DNA of 64,000 nucleotides from Apricaphanius iberus (taxonomy: Eukaryota > Chordata > Actinopteri > Cyprinodontiformes > Aphaniidae): positions 240,001-304,000 of the forward strand of contig JAPXFQ010001349.1 of assembly GCA_028564705.1 (NCBI GenBank), in the 5' to 3' direction. This document shows positions 58,617 through 64,000 of the stretch, piece by piece (position 1 is the stretch's first letter; every line of letters starts with the position of its first letter). Below the pieces are notes generated by a model. It made no database searches. It was given only the letters and a program-made list of their open reading frames with translations, and was not told where the DNA came from. The position numbers and the translations under genes are program-made.

Positions 58617-59021
58617 TTGGAGTTCTGTCTTTTAAACAATGTGTTCCTCACGTATACCTGCAACATTTTTAAGTCCGAGCTTGCATAACACGGGAGTGCA
58701 GCGGTGATAATGCAGCATCATAAATGCAAACATGTCAGAGTCATCAGAAGGGGAGAGCTCAGTGTCTGCGTAAGTTACAAAAGACGGTTAATTTTTAGGT
58801 AATGAATAGTAGCGTAGAGTAAGAGCTTAGTGCATTTCGACTCTTGAAGGAGTTCCCAGAGATGGACGACAGCCATGAACACGAGAAGCGCTTTATTTTT
58901 CTTTCCCCCGCACTTCATTTATAGCAGTCAAGTTTTCTCACTCACATACATCAGCTTCCGGTCTTCACAATAAAAGCATTACGCACCACATCCTGTGAAT
59001 GTGTTTAGATCTTTGTGCTCC

Positions 59022-59042
59022 TTTTTTTTTTTTTTTTTTTTT
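59022..59042 (+). repeat. Poly(T) run of 21
   Basis: Uninterrupted T21, either slippage or the tail of a minus-strand retroposed copy. No target duplication noticed. Confidence 0.85.
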
Positions 59043-59503
59043 GATTTATGCCAAATTTGACCTTAAAGAACTTTGATAAAGCAAAGCCATTTAAAACAAT
59101 TTTTTATTCTTTATTATTTGATATTTCAACAGCTGTAGGATATTTGAGATGGGACCATGTTGTGATGTTTTTATTTAGATTAATTAATTTGTTGTTTTTC
59201 TAATAGCTCAGGTCACTTTTACAAAAATACTTCTTTTTATGTTGGCAATATGGCACATTTTTCTTTACAGAACTTTGAAGCATAGCCATTTTAAACCATT
59301 TTGATGTATTGTTTTTTTAATATTTAAACAGCTTTAAGACATTTTGAGGTAATAATATAATAATATTCAGTTGTTAAATAAAGTGAAGGGAGAAGAGCAA
59401 AAAACGTTTCCATAGCACTTTTTAAAACTTGCCCCGCTAATCCAATTAATCGAGTCGAGGCCCCATCTTATTAATCGATTATCCAAATAATCGTTTGTTG
59501 CAG

Positions 59504-62500
59504 TGAAATTATAAAATAAACTGGGGAAACAGGAGATATTCAGACTATTATTCAACTGCTGAGATTTTACATCAGCAAAACTGTAAATTTGACTAATCAA
59601 AAAAACTAAACTAAACTCCAGAATTTCTTATGCAGAGGCTAAAGCCTTCAACAAGTCTGTCCAGTCAAAATTACAGATCTTTTAAATATCTTTCTACATT
59701 TCCATTCAAAAAACATTATCTTCCATAGACTACAGATTCAGGGCCCAAAACCTAAATGATTTCAAGTATTTAGTTGTTTATTTGGACATAGTCTGGGGTC
59801 CAGCTCATAAAACCTCATAAGCTCATAAAAAAGCTATAAGCAAAAAAAAGTTAATGTACAGCCCTGTATAAAAGTATTTTTAAGACTTCTGCTAAACAAC
59901 AAAACTTAATGATCCACTATTAGCTGTTTTCTGATAAAACTAATCTACACATTATAAAGGATTTTCACTCGATAACAGAAAAACTAAACAGAAATGGTGC
60001 GACTTTTGTGTCAGGTTGAAACAAACAAAACAGCCACTGCTCAATGCTTAGGCAACCCAAGTCACACACAGGATATCATGGAAAAACGGTATCATATGAC
60101 CAGCAGAGAAAAGAAAGAAGAAAAAAAAGAATACAACATGTGCTGTAAATAAACAATATCTGAGCCATCAGAGCCAGATTATGTTCTTGGGGCAGACTCT
60201 AGATCTATAAACAGCTGTTTTATTAGCCCTTCAAAAATGTGGGTCATACAGTTACCCCATCATCAAGAGAACCATATCCCAACCATCCAATATATGAGCT
60301 GCTAACAGACTTGACATATCGGATTTGTTTTTCAAACTCCGTCATAGAGAACACTAGCATAGAAAACATGACCTAGACACTGTTCAAACAAAATCTCTCC
60401 AACACACTCAAACACAAACACTTGGCTGGAAGGATCTCCTGCTTCCCTTTTCTGACATGCATTCCAGACGCGCTATGTAAGCAAAGTCATAAAACTGTAA
60501 GATAGGAACACGGCAGCGACAGGTTCGTACACAGAATGCAGCGTGACGACTTCTCCTGCTCATGCAGAGAAGGGCGGAGGGAATTTCTGATTCAACGAAT
60601 CCCTCAAAGCAAAAACAGCGGCTAAGAGAAAGTGGATCAAAAGATTTAATAGCATATTTATTCATAATCTCAACGCATCTAACAGGCGCAGTTTTTGGCT
60701 ATAAGAAAACAATCCCAATCCTAAAAAAAAGTGCTTTAAACGCTCTACTCTTTAATCGGATAATTGCTGTTCATCACTTGTAAAAAAAAAAGGCTGTAGT
60801 TTTCAACCAACCTGGACCAAGCTGCGTTAGCACCAACATATGGAGTCAGTCATAAAAAAAAGTTTGCAACTAAGAAAAGCTAATTAAAAATTAATGTCAG
60901 ATTTCTTCGGTAGCCTTCATTTTAATTCCTTTTAAACCAAACAGGTCAGAGCCAACATAGTCTACCTGTTCACACCTGCTGCCATGACAGGAATGCAACT
61001 ACTCTTCCCACCTAATAATCTAACACACACGAGAACAGTAGCAGTGACATACAACACCGGCTGCACATCCACGCAAAAGGAAAGCATGCAAGCACACTGG
61101 GAAGCCTGGCCATGGGCCGGCGTACCCACAGGGAAAAGCTGACGTGTTTACATTCAAACAATACACAGCAGGAACAAAGCTCAGCTGCTGCTGTGGAAGG
61201 CAGTGTGAACAAAAGGACACCGAACACAGCTTTCCAAAAGAGCTTCATCTTACGATCAAATGCATAACTCAGAAATATGAATTACAGTAACTCGCAAAAA
61301 CTATAAACACCTATTGACCGTTTTCACATTGCAATCACATTTACTTTTATCTGTTTTGGGGGGATTTTGAAGGGGCGATGTGAAGAGGAAACAAAAATTA
61401 AACATGATGAAACAAAATCTGAAAAAGTGAGACATGGTACACCAAAGCGCATTACACTACTTTGAGGCACACGTTCACACAGCCACAGCTGCCATGGGGC
61501 ACAATGATAGAGTACAGGCTGCCAGACACTGGCACCATCGGGCCCTCTGACCACCACCCTCCGATTACAAGACATATTAATATGGCCACTGCAATTAAAT
61601 TTTAGCTGTTGCCTTAATTACGGTACTATAATTCAATGATGCAGCATTGCGTGGGGTTACAGTTCACCAGGAGAAACGGTACTAATCCTTTCAGACCTGA
61701 GCTTTAAAATGCTCATCTGGACTTTACCCTCCTATTTTAGCTGTAAATAGGGCAAACAATGATAAACGATTAAATTGATTTTTGGATGTGCATAGAGTTT
61801 TAAGAAAGAATCAACTCACAATCAGAAAATGTATTATTTTCAACACAGCACTAACCAAGAGCACACTCACGAAACGTCCCTAGTCCCTTAGTGTGTGTCT
61901 GCCTCCCGACCTACAGGCCCTTAACATCAATCAGGAAGGACCTTTATTGGATCCACAAAGTAGAGCTTTCAGAATGCTGGGTGAGGAAAAGGCTGGGGTT
62001 ACTCCCTGATTTAAACACAAACACACTACCTTCCTCAAGCTTTCCCTCTCACACACAGACTTTATTGTTCCCATTTGTTTCAGACTCTCTCTTTGTTGAT
62101 GTTTTTCTGGCATATCTGTGCCTGTTTTCACAGAGGGAGCATTTGTGCGGGTTCAGTTACGCTCCATTTTTACATCATGCTGAAGAAAATAAGCCTCAGC
62201 TTGACAATGTTTGTAGTTATCTGCCGCTATGGCTCAGACAGAGAAATGCGCTGGCACAAGTCTCAGATGTGCTTTTTATGAACATCTGTAGCACATTTTG
62301 ACAAATATTACAACTGTGTAAGAGCTAAAATTAAAAACACTCATACAGAGTGCATAAACACACAGAACCAGACACAGGTCTGGCTGCCATCTGCAAAAGT
62401 ATATTGCCTAGTGATGCACTAATCAGTTGGACCATTTCCTCTTGATCTGGTCTGATTGGATAGGAGGTCAAATTGTGAATTTTTTGTCTGTTCATTCAAC

Positions 62501-64000
62501 ACACCAAAACTAAAACCTAACCATTTTCTAGTGATTAAAGGCATCAAACAGCATGTTTTTGATGTTTTGATTTAAGGAAAAATCAGGGTTAAGAATAAAT
62601 GGTTTAATGCATAGATAATGATAAACATGTAATTGCTTCATTTTTTGGTGGATTCAAAACTACCACCTCGATTAACCATGAATCAAGAGACCTCAAGGAA
62701 AACCAAAGACAAGTCTCCATCTATACTCAGACAACGAGACTTTTGTTGGCCCTGAATTCACGGTCACCTACACATAAAAGTTGATGGAATAAGAAATATT
62801 TTTGTTGTGATCACGCTAAAGTTTAGGTACCGCTTTCTGTCTGGCTAACTATTTGCTAAATCTTTAACAGCTGTTGTCATGGCAAACTAATCAGGTAAAG
62901 GTTTTGCTTTTTTCCGGGACCAAGTTCATATTCTGCCTCATATCTCCTCATGAATAATTGACTACCAACCTTCATGTCTTTATAATTCTACCATAAACCA
63001 GTCCATAAATTAATAAAAGTAATGTTAAATATTCTAAAAAGACATTTATAATATGCCTTGATTTCTTTTCACTTCAAAATATGTTGCTCTAACTTCAAGC
63101 ATTCAAATGTAAAGGATGAAATGGTATGCCATTCCTCTATGATTAAACTTGTACTCTATACCACCTCCTCTAAAAAGTTTATTTCTAAATGAAGAGTTTT
63201 AACAGTAACTAATAGGCTGTAGTACAAAAGTTCCTTAGTCAATCTAAGCAGTATTCCTTTTTCTACTGCAGCATTCATTCCCTTTCTCTGTTTGATGTTT
63301 AAACAATAGTATTTGCCTTAAAACGAAATCTGCCTTTAAGCATACAAAAAACGAGTCGTGCATTTCACATGCTGAGGCCCTGTCTATTAAAGTTAATTGG
63401 AAATCCAGTTGGTGGTAGTGATAATTCTGCATGTGAATCTAATATGTTGCTTTTGTTTTGAAAAACTGCATTCATTTTGAAGTTTGACATGATTTGTTTT
63501 CCAAATTCGGTAACTACATACATTTATTTCTTCAGCGGGCTCTGGTAAATGGTAAATGAAGAGAGACGTAAGTTATCCTCAGAAATGTCAGCTTGTGTTT
63601 AAAGAAAATACAGGCTGAACATAGTGTTTTTAACAAGAAATTGTTCTCAAGAAATGCAACATGACTTTTATCAGATTAAACCTACTTTGAAATATGGAAA
63701 ACTTGGTCATTTTCAACAACTTTATACTAACTACCGTTACACACAAAATGATCAATAACCACAGTAGATCATATTCAGAAAATATGTTAATTTCTTGCTG
63801 GAAATGAGACAAGCTTCATGCATATAATAAAACAACATAAAAGGAGTGCCAGCTCTGGAATTAAAGAAGTGAATGTTGCACATTACTCTCTCGCCAATCT
63901 TTAATGGCAATAAGGTAACCAAACTGTTTTTTGTAATCCTTAACCAGCTTTCTGTATGCATTAAAGGTATTTCTGATTATTCATTTTATGCCCAAAACCT
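59504..64000. other. Upstream sequence, no firm gene
   Basis: Besides the signal-peptide-like ORF at 61012-61248, the stretch is AT-rich. A TAGTGATGCACTAATCAG string near 62411 may be a single worn hAT end. The first exon of the rapgef6-like gene was not found. Confidence 0.45.
61012..61248 (-). other. ORF with signal-peptide-like start, possible first exon
   Basis: The 78-codon minus-strand frame opens MKLFWKAVFGVLLFTLPSTA then AAELCS: a basic residue, a hydrophobic core and a small-residue cleavage region, as in a secretory signal peptide. A weak donor (GAAT|GTAAAC) occurs about 100 bp in. The remainder of the frame is Cys-rich without a domain I know. If real, it could belong to the same minus-strand gene as the candidate tail exon at 51639-51791, about 9.5 kb downstream. 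Chance is a fair alternative. Confidence 0.2.

Larger units (their letters stand above)
58230..59503. mobile_element. Possible degraded hAT element hosting the SINE
   Basis: GACGAATCGATAAAATC near the left and TTAATCGATTATCCAAATAATC then GTTTGTTGCAG at the right resemble the ends of the two better-defined hAT elements at 53070 and 55830. No target duplication was found, so the extent is provisional. A plus-strand ATG at 58733 opens MSESSEGESSVS and runs into a perfect GC|GTAAGT donor, a possible transposase first exon. Confidence 0.4.

Noticed and set aside
1..64000. CRISPR arrays, operons or phage-like systems
   Set aside because: No regularly spaced repeats or prokaryotic gene layout; the window is clearly vertebrate.

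Overview
The window looks like a piece of a teleost fish chromosome. It is AT-rich, has no compact operon-like coding, and is packed with transposon families familiar from ray-finned fish: Tc1/mariner, hAT, L2-type LINEs and tRNA-derived SINEs. Most of it appears to be intron of one host gene on the minus strand.

Host gene. Four short exons on the minus strand (41062-41132, 38253-38309, 35414-35497, 16187-16260) have AG/GT splice borders and join in one uninterrupted frame. They encode the N-terminal cyclic-nucleotide-binding-like region of a PDZ-GEF (Rap guanine nucleotide exchange factor). Residue choices, especially in the last exon, fit RAPGEF6 better than RAPGEF2. I found neither the first coding exon (probably beyond 64000) nor the catalytic exons (below 1). 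The introns here are about 2.8, 2.7 and 19 kb, with two longer open-ended ones.

Layout from left to right. 1-16 kb is intron downstream of the fourth exon. It holds a hAT copy (1330-2437), a broken LINE (4307-5819), a THAP-remnant DNA transposon (7028-8289) and a nested stack (11655-15240) whose core is a 2-kb GC-rich retroposon with a perfect 15-bp target duplication. 16-35 kb is the large intron between exons four and three. It contains Tc1 fossils, one Tc1-family element with an intact 347-aa transposase and DD38E spacing (21061-22650), and an L2-type LINE that has lost its RT core (24440-26525). 35-41 kb carries the other three exons, a LINE fragment with a nested TIR element, and a second THAP-remnant element. 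40.4-43 kb has a minus-strand L2-type LINE containing a 325-bp insert that is a near-identical inverted copy of sequence 1 kb away. 43-64 kb is long upstream intron or intergenic DNA with several hAT elements bounded by perfect 8-bp target duplications (49332-49790, 53070-53678, 55830-57241), a tRNA-derived SINE, and two weak candidate exons of an unidentified minus-strand gene.

Nothing prokaryotic, viral or CRISPR-like is present. The strongest observations are the rapgef6-like exon set, the intact DD38E Tc1 element, the inverted 323-bp duplication next to an 18-bp direct repeat, and the paired THAP-remnant transposons.
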